From G963675935 sp963803125 (GTDB lineage: Bacteria > Planctomycetota > Planctomycetia > Pirellulales > Thermoguttaceae): a stretch of 64,000 bases of DNA. Where the stretch lies: the NCBI GenBank assembly GCA_963803125.1, contig CAWDLR010000004.1, forward strand, positions 682,001-746,000. Reading direction: 5' to 3'. The notes under the pieces were generated by a model. The model made no database searches. It had not been told where the DNA came from and saw only the letters and a program-made list of their open reading frames with translations. Positions 47,069-56,143 of the stretch are shown here, one piece after another. The translations under genes were made by a program, and so were the position numbers. How positions within the stretch are numbered: the first letter of the stretch is position 1; each line of letters begins with the position of its first letter.

Positions 47069-48218
47069 CCGATACCATACGGCGACCCATGCCGCAGAGT
47101 GTTGATACTGTACGGACCGCCGAAATCGCAGCGTCTCTCTGCGACAGCCTCCAGGACGCCTGCGTCGGACCGGAGGCGTGGAATCGGCTTGTGGACGTTT
47201 CCACCTATCCAAACGTCTTCCGCCGTTGGGAGTGGATTAGCACATGGTGGAAATGGTTCGGTAAGGGCCGCGACTTGTACCTGATTCGAGTTACGCGCGG
47301 AGCAGAACTGGTCGGGCTCGCGCCGCTGTATGCGATTCGCACGCACCTCGGCGGGCGACAACTGGCGTGGATCGGTGCAGGTGGGCCGACGTATCCCGAG
47401 TACCTCGGCCCGATTATCCACCGCGAACATGCCGAAGCGGTGGTCAAGGCCATCGCCGACCATCTTCGCAACGTTGGCCGAAACTGGACCGAAATATCGT
47501 TTTGCGACGTTCCGCCGGACGATGCCGCGACGGCGGCGCTCATCGCCGCGCTGGCAAACGGCTATCCCACAATCCGCAGCTTCGGCGAGATCTGCTGCTA
47601 TTTTCAATTACCCGAGTGCTATGACGCTCTATTGAAACGTTTGAGCTCACATGGTCGGCAGCGCAAGAAACGGCAATTGCGCAGGGCGCGGGAGGAACTT
47701 GCCGCGGGTCTCGCCGTCTTATCCGACCCTGGCACCATCGCGAGCGCCTTTCCGACCGTGGTGCAATTGAGCGTCTCCTCGAAGGGCAACGCCAGTCCGT
47801 TCTTGAAGCCAGACTATTTGGGTTTCCATCGCGAGGCGTGCGAGCGGCTTTCGCGGGATTCTCTGCGCGGGTCTACATGCTGCGTTTTCGCGGCGCGGCG
47901 GCGGCGTTTCTCTATGGGTTCACCTACCACAAGAAGTTCTACGCGTTCCAAACCGGATATGACAGCGGCCTCAATGCCTATAGTCCCGGCGATATCGTGT
48001 TCCAGATGGCCTACGAACATTTGATGGCAGAGCAGATCGAGGAGTTCGATTATCTGCGCGGCGGCGAGGAATACAAGAACCAGTTCGGCGATTTGCGGCG
48101 CCGCACCGAAACCACCCTCGTCTTCCATAGCATCGGCCTTAGATACGGTTCTGAATGGCTTCGGTCGAACGTTGTTGCCCCCGCTCGCCATCGCGTGAAG
48201 CAATGGCTTGCCCGATAG
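47065..48218 (+). CDS. BioF2/CelD-like acetyltransferase (GNAT superfamily), frameshifted
   Basis: About 384 codons after joining two frames; the frame changes near 47855-47868 (up to EACERLSRDS, then ARVYMLRFRGAAAAFLYG). The Acetyltransf_6-type pattern is plain: VFRRWEWISTWWKWFG at the start, then GLAPLYAIR and, in the second half, YHKKFYAFQTGYD and QIEEFDYLRGGEEYKNQF. Members of this group are found in exopolysaccharide loci and transfer acyl groups to sugars or peptides. Overlaps the GNAT-GT4 gene by four bases. Confidence 0.83.
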
Positions 48219-48302
48219 CGATTCGCCCGCGCCCAACCACGTGTTTCGTACGAAACGCATCGTCCACAGTTCCGCTGCTGCTGCGGCCGTATTGGATGCC
48301 CT

Positions 48303-48569
48303 GTGGCGCATATAGCCGCCTTGGCCACCACGCTGGGCGGCATGCGCGAGATTGTCAACGACGGCCAGACCGGCTTCATCGTTCCGCCGCAGGCCCCCGA
48401 GGCGATGGCCGAGCAGATTTGCCGCCTGCTGGCTGATCCAATGCTCCAGAAGACTCTCGGCGGCAATGCCCGCTGCAAGGCGAGAACAGCATTTTCCGAA
48501 GAGAAAATCTTGCGAGAATATGGTGGGCTTTACCGCCGCTTGGCCGACAAGCCAAGACAGACGAGGTAG
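48303..48569 (+). pseudogene. GT4 glycosyltransferase C-terminal fragment
   Basis: About 88 codons reading LGGMREIVNDGQTGFIVPPQ, AEQICRLLADPMLQKTLGGN and FSEEKILREYGGLYRRL. These are the last 80 residues of a GT4, close to the end of the GNAT-GT4 protein (GGIRELVADNVTGLLAPPQ ... YSALYRRL). The N-terminal 80 percent of the protein is missing and the 84 bases before it are non-coding. It is likely a deletion remnant of a paralogous glycosyltransferase. Confidence 0.7.
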
Positions 48570-48595
48570 ACAGCGCCCACAAGCGAAACAGCCCG

Positions 48596-49855
48596 ATGAT
48601 TTGGCTTCTCGTCGGTTACATGTGGTTGTTCATTCATCGGCCATTCGAGGTTTGGCCGGCGCTGAGCGGACTGTACATCGAGCGGATCTACATGATCGTC
48701 ACGATCCTCTATTGGGCCATCGCCGCCCCGAAGACCTGGACCTCCAACCGCATCCATTGGGGAATCGGCTTTTTGGCCATGGCCGTTGTGCTGGCCACCT
48801 GCTTCAGCCACTATACGGGTTTTGATAACAGCGAAGTGCAAGACTGGTTCAAAATCCTGGTCTTCTATGTCCTGGTAATGTCGTCGGTCCGCGAGGTGCG
48901 GGAGCTGCGGATCCTCATCGTCGCTTTTGTGGCGATCATGGGGCTTTACGAACTGCATTCGTTCCGCGAGTATCTGTGCGGCCGCGGCGAGTATCGGATG
49001 GGCACTTGGCGGATGGTCGGCGTCGACGCCACCGGAGGCGATCCCAACAGCTTTGCAGCCTCGGTCAACTATGGAATACCGATGCTGTTGCCTCTGCTGA
49101 CGTTGGCGCGGCAGCGATGGCACTACCTTGCGATCGGCGGGTTGTTCGGGCTGGCGTGCCTGTGCGTGTTCCTCACTGGCTCCCGAAGCGGATTCGCCGG
49201 GCTGGGGCTGCTGCTGTTGTGCGGGGCCCTGCTGACAAAGTACCGCTGGCGGCTTGTGCTGCTGCTGGCCATCGCGGCGCCGCTTGCCTGGGTCAGCCTG
49301 TCGGAGAGCCTGCAAAACCGTTACTTGACACTGATCGACCCGTCCCGCGGCCCGGCAAACGCCGAAGCCTCCGCCGAGTCGCGTTTGACGTTCTTTTGGA
49401 TGGCAGTGGACATCTGGAAGGAGAATCCGACGTTCGGCATCGGACCAGGCTGCTTCGCGATCGTTAATCCGGCTGGTTTGCAGGCCCACAATCTGTACGG
49501 TCAAACGATGTCGGAGTTGGGCACGGTCGGCACCGTCGCAGTGCTCGTGATGGTCGGTTGTTACGTCGGGAATTATCGCGAGGGCCGCCGCCTCTATCGG
49601 AGCATTCCGCCAACCGATGACGCGACTTTTTGCTACCGCGTGGTGCTGGCCACGGCGATCGCCTTGGGGCAACTGTTGTTTTTCGGCCTTGCCGGCCACA
49701 ACCTCCTCAGGTTCACGTGGCTGTGGTATGGAGCGTTCGCCGCTCTGGCGATCAAGTTCCTGGGAGAGCAATGCTGCCACGCCGCTTGGACAGCGGACGA
49801 GGCCGTCGGGGTGGGTAGGGACCAGTGCAACGACAACGCGATCTATGCAATGTGA
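48596..49855 (+). CDS. Wzy/O-antigen-ligase-like membrane protein
   Basis: 419 aa with about ten to twelve hydrophobic segments. The long periplasmic loop with GTWRMVGVDATGGDPNSFAA and the later HN-containing segment GLQAHNLYGQTMSELG fit the Wzy_C/O-antigen ligase family, as does GSRSGFAGLGLLLL. It would polymerise or ligate lipid-linked repeat units outside the inner membrane. Its stop overlaps a possible upstream start of the next gene. Confidence 0.87.
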   Translation: MIWLLVGYMWLFIHRPFEVWPALSGLYIERIYMIVTILYWAIAAPKTWTSNRIHWGIGFLAMAVVLATCFSHYTGFDNSEVQDWFKILVFYVLVMSSVREVRELRILIVAFVAIMGLYELHSFREYLCGRGEYRMGTWRMVGVDATGGDPNSFAASVNYGIPMLLPLLTLARQRWHYLAIGGLFGLACLCVFLTGSRSGFAGLGLLLLCGALLTKYRWRLVLLLAIAAPLAWVSLSESLQNRYLTLIDPSRGPANAEASAESRLTFFWMAVDIWKENPTFGIGPGCFAIVNPAGLQAHNLYGQTMSELGTVGTVAVLVMVGCYVGNYREGRRLYRSIPPTDDATFCYRVVLATAIALGQLLFFGLAGHNLLRFTWLWYGAFAALAIKFLGEQCCHAAWTADEAVGVGRDQCNDNAIYAM

Positions 49856-49919
49856 TAGGTATTCCGGCGGCGTGGTTTTCGGGGTGTCTGGTCGGCACGC
49901 GGCAGGACAGGAGTCACTC

Positions 49920-50879
49920 GTGTCGGTGATCATTCCTGCGTACAACGCCGAGAAGTGGATCGCCGAGTGCGTGGAGAGCGTGCTTGGGCAGACGTACCGC
50001 AAAATCGAGACCATCATTATTGACGACGGGAGCACTGACCGCTCAGCGCAAATAGTCAAGGAGCGTTTTGGCGACAGGGTGGTTTTGATTCAGCAATCGA
50101 ACCGCGGGCCAGCGGGAGCGACTGCCACGGGATTCCATCGCGCTGTCGGGGAGTTTATCGCATTTCTCGACAACGATGACCTATGGAAATCCGACAAGAT
50201 CGAAAAACAGATTGCGTACTTTCGAACGCATTCAGATGTCGTCGGAGTCCACACCGACGCGGAGGAGTTTTCTTCCTTAGGGGTCGGCCATGTATCATAC
50301 TTGAGTCGGCACCCAGCTTTGCGCGACAGCAACAACCTCATGGAGGCTATTCTGAGATGTGACGTCCCCCTGAAATCCACGGTAATGTTGCGCCGGAAAT
50401 TCCTGGCCCGCTATGCAATCGAACCCGATCAGGAAGCGTGTTCCGTGGAAGACGTGGGGCTCTTCATGGAGATTGTCGGACGCGGCGGCCGATTTGATCT
50501 GCTGGATGAAGTCACAACGTATCGACGTATTCATGGCGGGAACGTCAGTTCCAATCATCTTAACCGATTTACTCGGCGCGTGCCGATGTACAAACGACTT
50601 CTCGATCGCTGTGCTGACTGTGACGACTGTTGGAAAGCCATGGTTCGTCGGGCGCTTTCGGACGCAGAGTTCCGCGTTGCTGAACATTATTGGGGTCAGG
50701 GCGATCGACGTGAGGCGCGCGAGCACTTCCTCAACGCGTTGGAGGCATGGCCGAGAAATATGCAGGCTCGACTAGGCCATTTCTATACCCGATTGCCGCC
50801 CGCTGTTAGCACCGCTCTAAGAAGAATCAAGCGATGTTTTGTAAGACACGATAACCACGGGCGACGGCTTGTCCAATAG
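49920..50879 (+). CDS. GT2 glycosyltransferase
   Basis: About 319 aa. I choose GTG 49920, with AGGAG seven bases before, giving SVIIPAYNAEKWIAECVES. ATG 49845, overlapping the previous stop, is possible and would add 25 residues. GT-A motifs: TIIIDDGSTDRSAQI, FIAFLDNDDLWKSDKI (DxD as DND) and EDVGLFMEIVGRGG. It ends in a basic C-terminus (RRIKRCFVRHDNHGRRLV). Soluble or peripheral glycosyltransferase of the locus. Confidence 0.88.
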   Translation: MSVIIPAYNAEKWIAECVESVLGQTYRKIETIIIDDGSTDRSAQIVKERFGDRVVLIQQSNRGPAGATATGFHRAVGEFIAFLDNDDLWKSDKIEKQIAYFRTHSDVVGVHTDAEEFSSLGVGHVSYLSRHPALRDSNNLMEAILRCDVPLKSTVMLRRKFLARYAIEPDQEACSVEDVGLFMEIVGRGGRFDLLDEVTTYRRIHGGNVSSNHLNRFTRRVPMYKRLLDRCADCDDCWKAMVRRALSDAEFRVAEHYWGQGDRREAREHFLNALEAWPRNMQARLGHFYTRLPPAVSTALRRIKRCFVRHDNHGRRLVQ

Positions 50880-51211
50880 TGGCATGGTGAGAGACAGTAG
50901 TTATCTCGGCGGCGTGGTCTTCGGGCCGGCGGGGCAGAGATTTGCGGAAGAGGTCTGCGCTGGGATGGAGGGTCGGGCAGGCGTGAGGCGCTGCCATTGC
51001 GGCGAAGGGACGGTCTTTGTTCGCGCTCCGGGCAGACTCTCACAGTTCATCGCGAGAGCGATGTGATACTGCTGATTCGCGGCTACGCGCCGCCGAATGA
51101 CGTTGAGAGTGCCGTTCACGTGGAACCAAACTCGTCAGCAGCGAGCGCCTTATCTCGGGCGATTTCAGGCGAGACAGTAGCAGGGACTTTCTCTACGTAG
51201 CGCTGCCGCTC
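50880..51211. other. Gap with gene-like debris
   Basis: About 330 bases. A 60-codon frame from about 50884 (YLGGVVFGPAGQRFAEEV) repeats the DNA string CGGCGGCGTGGT.TTCGGG that also occurs at 49866-49883 near the start of the preceding GT2 gene (YSGGVVFGVSG). I see no complete gene and no recognisable family. Confidence 0.35.
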
Positions 51212-52931
51212 ATGGCCCGTATGCTCTGCCTCTGTTTTCCCCACGGGTACAACGAACGTGAATTGCTGGAGAGCATCCACCGAGTCAATGCGCGTCTGGT
51301 GCCGGACAACATTGACATTGTTCCACCTATCGTGAACAGCGCCAATGGCGTTGTGACGGCCGTTTTCGGACCATCTCCGTCCATGCTCATCAAAGGAACG
51401 AGTGCATGCGTGGGAAGTATCGTTTCTCAGGAGGATCAATGGTGGCGACCCGGCAAGTCAGTTCCCGATGGCTCGTACGCTCTTTTTCGTAGCGATGCGG
51501 TATCGCTTGAGCTTCTGACTGATATTGCGGGTTCCAGGACAGTGTGGTACGCGAAGACTGAGAACCTATTCATTGCCTCTACGTCACAACGGGCAATAGT
51601 GTGTTTTCTCGGGGGGTTCCAGCCGAATCGGAGTGCGTTCGCCTGGATGCTCTCTGCCGGCACTCTTGGACCGGGCAACTCGTGGGACGGCCGAATCAGG
51701 CAACTCGGACCAGACGCTAGGTTGCGCCTGGACCGGAGTTCTTGGGCGTCGGAGATCAGGCAAGGCGACGTACAGTTCGAGCCTATACGCGCACCGCACA
51801 ATGAGCACTTGGAGCGGCTCAGCAGCCGCCATCGAGCGGACATTCGACTCGCTGAGAGTTGACTCCTCCAAATGGACGCTTGCGCTTTCCGGTGGCTACG
51901 ACAGCAGAGCCATACTCCTGATGCTGGAAAAGCGTCAGCCGATGTCATGTCTTACGTGGGGTCTTGCATCGTCGGTGCTCGACACGACGAATGACGCCCA
52001 CATTGCTCGCAGGCTTGCCGACCACTTCCGAGTGGAACACAGGTATATGGAAATCGACGCCTCGGCGGAGGGGTTCGAGAGAATCGTAACGCGTTATTTG
52101 TCGGCGGGGGAGGGAAGGGTCGATCATCTGTCAGGCTACACGGATGGGCTCCGGCTTTGGAAGCGATTGCACGAGGAGGGGCAAAGTATCATTCGTGGCG
52201 ACGAGGCCTTCGGCAAGTACCGTGTCAACAACGAGTTCGAGACCAGGGATTGCATTGCGTTGCGGCGTCTTTCGGATTGCCACAACCTGCGAGGGATCGA
52301 CTTTGAGCTTCCTGAACAAAGACTTCCAGACCATCTCGAAAGACGCGGCAGCGAATCGCTGGAAACTTGGCGCGATCGCATGAACCAGCTCTACGAATTG
52401 CCGACGGTTTGGGCTGCCCTGAACAACGTCAAATGTACCTATGTGGAGTTGATGAACCCCCTGATTTCGCGAACGATCATCACCGTAGTGCGCGGGCTGC
52501 CGGATGCATTGCGAACCGAGAAGAGACTGTTCAAGGAACTGGTGCGGACAATGAGCCCTAGGATTCCATTTGCCGAACGGGCCGCCATCGAATCGTCGCA
52601 GAACCTTCTGCGCGAGAATGGTAGCGTAGAAGTCCTCCTGGATACTCTGAAATCCGCGGATGCGAAACGGCTATTGTCACATCAATTGCTTCAGTATATG
52701 ATAGACAATATTCGGGTGGCCGATGCGAATGCGAGTCAAGGCGCACCTAGGAAGTCCGGCTCGTCGTTCAAGCGGCTGATTCCTGGAGTTGTAAGACGGG
52801 GGATCAAGCGCGTTTCTCAGAACGCCGTTGTCGATGTCAACATCCTCGCGTTTCGTGCATACATAATATGCAGGATGTGTCGCATGTTGAGCGAGGACGC
52901 AAATGCTCTAAGGGACTCTACTGTCGTATGA
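51212..52931 (+). CDS. Asparagine-synthase-like protein, frameshifted
   Basis: About 570 codons after repair of a frame change near 51805-51832. First half: a degenerate class-II glutamine-amidotransferase-like region (no N-terminal Cys; SYALFRSDAVSLELLTDI, LFIASTSQRAIV). Second half: the ATP-pyrophosphatase P-loop TLALSGGYDSRAILLML, TWGLASSVLDTTNDAHIARR, and GYTDGL. The lack of the Cys suggests it uses free ammonia or another amine. In sugar loci such proteins amidate uronic acids or other acidic groups. N-terminal start at ATG 51212 or 51221. Confidence 0.8.
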
Positions 52932-53198
52932 ATGCCACCCTACGCCGTTAACCGAAAAACTGCGTTCATCGTTGTATGTCATTGCCAGCACAAGAGTTGT
53001 GACCCAGAAAACCGTGTCGAGGACTGCAACGCCTCTGAAGCGGTTGGGTCATCGGGTTGCGTCCAGCGATTCGACGGTGGTCGCCTTTTTCCGGCGGTGA
53101 AATAGGCAATCCTCGTGGAAAATGCTGGTTTTTAAGAGCCGACCACACGACTGGTAACAACTTACGTTGAATCATGCGAATTTTCGGTTCACGGCGTA
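52932..53198. other. Intergenic region without recognisable gene
   Basis: No frame has clear coding character and there is no strong palindrome. A minus-strand 82-codon frame (52966-53214) is not convincing. Confidence 0.3.
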
Positions 53199-53282
53199 GA
53201 ATGCCACCCCTCACTTCGACATGGCTACGACCTCATGGAAGCGATGGTGAATTGCGACATTCCGTTATACGCGGCTGTTTGA
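53199..53282 (+). pseudogene. GT2 glycosyltransferase fragment
   Basis: The frame reads ECHPSLRHGYDLMEAMVNCD then IPLYAAV and stops. It matches a segment of the GT2 at 49920-50879 (RHPALRDSNNLMEAILRCDVPLKS) at about half of positions. Nothing of the fold before or after is left. It is the trace of a second, deleted glycosyltransferase gene at this point in the locus. Confidence 0.55.
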
Positions 53283-53331
53283 GTTAAGCGGGGCGCTGGA
53301 CGCCATTCTGACACTCCCCTGTGAACGATTC

Positions 53332-54696
53332 ATGTTCGACATCCTTGTTCACCACTTGTTCTTTCCACTAAATGAATGGCGTGAGAAAACGCACGTGCTT
53401 GCAAACCTGAGGGCATTGAATGACAGTCAGTATGTCTCAGCGACGCGTTTGGAGGACATTCGATGGGGCAAGCTGCAGGCGATTCTTCAACACGCATACC
53501 AACATGTTCCGTTCTACCGGCAGCAATTCTCCGATTTCGACGTAACCCCAAACGACATTCGCAGCTTTGAAGACCTCCGCCGCCTCCCGCTGCTGACAAA
53601 GGATGACATTGTCAACAATCTGGATCGGTTGAAAGCCACCAATATCCCTCAGTCGGCCATACGTCGCTCAGCAACCGGCGGGTCTACAGGACGCCACACA
53701 CCGCTTTTTCGCGATAAGCAATGTCTGAACATCAAACGTGCGGCGGAGTTCCGTTTTGATTTGTGGTCGGGCTGGCGTTTCGGCGAGAGGATGGCGTACG
53801 TATGGCCGGCCATCCAGGACATGGTTGGTGAAGAGACGGTGAAGCAGCGTCTCCGAAGATCTCTTGTCAACCGATCGTTGTTGCTCTATGCCGGAAGCCT
53901 TGATGAGCCGACACTCAGCCGACATGCTCGCGCGCTGGCGAGATACCGACCAAGACTGATTCGGGCGTTTCCAAACCCACTAGCAGTACTGGCGAAGTTT
54001 CTGCGCAACAACGGGCGATGTTCTATTCACCCTGCCGCCATTCTCACCACAGGGGAGCCGCTTCTTTTGGGGCAGCGCCGGTTGTTCGAGCAGGTGTTTG
54101 GCTGCCCTGTGTTCGATTGCTACGCGTCTCGGGAATGCGGCCACCATGCTTGTGAATGTGAGGCACATGACGCCCTCCATATCAACGCAGAATGCTTGTA
54201 CTTGGAATTTGAAAGGGATGGGAAGCCCGTCCTTCCGGGCGAACCCGGCACCATCCTAATAACAGATTTTGACAATTACGGCATGCCGTTGATCCGCTAT
54301 CGAATTGAGGACATGGCCAGTCCAGTGGCCGGTGACTGTGTGTGCGGCAGGACACTGCCACGTATGGCTATACATGCGGGGAGGATTTCGGACTTTCTCC
54401 TTTCACCGAAAGACGGCTCACTAATCTCTGGTGCCTCGATGTGCCACTATCTGCTCGCGGAGGGGCCGGATGTTGGGCAGTTACAGATCATCCAGGATTG
54501 CAGGGACCATCTTACGATCCGAGTCAAGAGCAGCAACAGTGGCGTGATGAACACAGAGCACGTCGAAGAGGTGGTGTCTCGTGTCTTTTGCGGTACTATG
54601 CGTGTAACATTGCAGGCGGTCAATGATATCCCACATGAAAAGTCCGGCAAATACCGCTTTTGCATCAATAGATTTCTTTCGCCCGACAAGAGTTGA
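53332..54696 (+). CDS. PaaK/CapK-like adenylate-forming protein (first of two)
   Basis: 454 aa. Family pattern: YVPFYRQQF-like start (HVPFYRQQFSDFD), LLTKDDIVNN, SATGGSTGRHTPLFRD (the ATP-binding TGGSTG), GYASRECG-like DCYASRECGHHACE, ILITDFDNYGMPLIRYRIEDMA, and the CVCGRTLPR zinc-like Cys pair. CapK-type proteins in capsule loci are related to phenylacetate-CoA ligase and are thought to activate a carboxylic acid for transfer to the glycan. Start ATG 53332. Confidence 0.87.
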   Translation: MFDILVHHLFFPLNEWREKTHVLANLRALNDSQYVSATRLEDIRWGKLQAILQHAYQHVPFYRQQFSDFDVTPNDIRSFEDLRRLPLLTKDDIVNNLDRLKATNIPQSAIRRSATGGSTGRHTPLFRDKQCLNIKRAAEFRFDLWSGWRFGERMAYVWPAIQDMVGEETVKQRLRRSLVNRSLLLYAGSLDEPTLSRHARALARYRPRLIRAFPNPLAVLAKFLRNNGRCSIHPAAILTTGEPLLLGQRRLFEQVFGCPVFDCYASRECGHHACECEAHDALHINAECLYLEFERDGKPVLPGEPGTILITDFDNYGMPLIRYRIEDMASPVAGDCVCGRTLPRMAIHAGRISDFLLSPKDGSLISGASMCHYLLAEGPDVGQLQIIQDCRDHLTIRVKSSNSGVMNTEHVEEVVSRVFCGTMRVTLQAVNDIPHEKSGKYRFCINRFLSPDKS

Positions 54697-54741
54697 TCCG
54701 AATCATGCGCAACACCTCAGCATGCTGATTGCTCCGATGTC

Positions 54742-56127
54742 ATGAATCTGATTGATGCTTTCTTCTGTGGTCATTGGCATCTTTGGAATCGCTGGAATCA
54801 TACCGGCGGTGTACGGATCCTGCGGGAATTGCGGCGGGAAGCCAGCATGTCACCCGAGGTCTGGCGCCAATTGCGGGCAGCCCGCCTCCACAGCCTCCTT
54901 TTGTTTGCCGCAAAACACGTGCCCTATTATGGCAACTTATTCAGTCAATGTCGGTTCACGCCCGAAGAGAACGGTTTTGAGCAGACCTATGAACGCGTCC
55001 GTCCGCTGACAAAGCAGGCGGTGTCGGAAAACCGTCGCGACCTGATCGCTCTTTCGGTAAGTCCGTCCGATCTGCTTGAGAACGCAACAGGCGGTTCCAC
55101 AGGCATACCTCTGACGTTCTGGCAGGATCGTGCAAGCCGCGCTGCCTCTGTGGCAATGGATGCTTACGTCCTCGGCTGGTGGGGAATATCACCGTGGGAC
55201 CGTTGCGCCGCAATCTGGGGCGCGGATCGAGAATTCCACAAGTTGTCGCTGCGCGAGCGATTCTGTCACTGGCGCCATCGCCAAAGGTCGGTTAATGCGT
55301 TTCGAATGACCGAATCGGACTTGTTGACGTTCTGTCAACTACTGCGACGATGGAAGCCCCCGTACTTGATCGGTTACGCCACGGCACTAGATGCTCTTGC
55401 GCGCTTTGCGGCGGCGCAAGGCTTCGGCAATCTGCGTTTCCGGGCGATTCGCTCGGCAGCGGAAATGCTCTGGCCTCAACAGCGTCAGCGGATCCAGCAA
55501 GTCTTCCAAAGCCCAGTCTACAACTTTTACGGATCGCGAGAGATTGGGAACATCGCAGCGGAGTGCCCGCAGGAGCATCGTTTGCACCTGATTTCCACGT
55601 GGCGATACGTGGAAATCACCGATGAAAACGGACTCCGTGTGCCGGACGGACAGGCTGGTTACTTGACGGTCACCGACTTGAGGAATCACGCGATGCCTTT
55701 CATCCGGTATCGCAATGAAGATATGGCCCGAATGTCGCGCGACTCGTGTCCGTGTGGCCGGCCATCGCCCGTTTTGGAAGAACTCCTTGGCCGCAGCAGC
55801 GACATCATCCAGACGACACGCGGCGAAATGATCCACGGGGAGTTCTTTACGCACCTGTTTTACGGGCACAACGAAGTGCGGCAATTCCAAGTCCATCAAA
55901 CGTCCTTGAACCGCCTAGTCGTACGTTATGCGCCGGCGACCCCCTCCGCAAGCAATCTCATGGCGTCAATCGCGGAAGTGATCCAAAAGCGGATGGGCCC
56001 AGAAACGGAGGTGTGCGCGGAAGGGTGCGAGGCAATCGCCGTGCCGCCGAGCGGTAAGCATCGTTTTACGATCTCCGATCTTCCGCTGTGCTCAAAGACG
56101 GAGCAGGCGGGGCCTGTAGAGGAATAG
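54742..56127 (+). CDS. PaaK/CapK-like adenylate-forming protein (second of two)
   Basis: 461 aa. Same fold as its neighbour: HVPYYGNLFSQCRF, LTKQAVSENRRDL, ATGGSTGIPLTFWQD, FYGSREIGNIAAECPQ, LTVTDLRNHAMPFIRYRNED and the CPCGRPSPVLEELLGR end. The two are clearly paralogous but distant. Tandem copies may activate two different acids or work as a pair. It is followed 16 bases later by the flippase gene. Confidence 0.87.
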   Translation: MNLIDAFFCGHWHLWNRWNHTGGVRILRELRREASMSPEVWRQLRAARLHSLLLFAAKHVPYYGNLFSQCRFTPEENGFEQTYERVRPLTKQAVSENRRDLIALSVSPSDLLENATGGSTGIPLTFWQDRASRAASVAMDAYVLGWWGISPWDRCAAIWGADREFHKLSLRERFCHWRHRQRSVNAFRMTESDLLTFCQLLRRWKPPYLIGYATALDALARFAAAQGFGNLRFRAIRSAAEMLWPQQRQRIQQVFQSPVYNFYGSREIGNIAAECPQEHRLHLISTWRYVEITDENGLRVPDGQAGYLTVTDLRNHAMPFIRYRNEDMARMSRDSCPCGRPSPVLEELLGRSSDIIQTTRGEMIHGEFFTHLFYGHNEVRQFQVHQTSLNRLVVRYAPATPSASNLMASIAEVIQKRMGPETEVCAEGCEAIAVPPSGKHRFTISDLPLCSKTEQAGPVEE

Positions 56128-56143
56128 ACCGGACAATCACAAC

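Noticed and set aside
52966..53214. Minus-strand ORF of 82 codons between the asparagine-synthase-like and CapK-like genes
   Set aside because: No ribosome site and no recognisable family; it overlaps the GT2 relic on the other strand.
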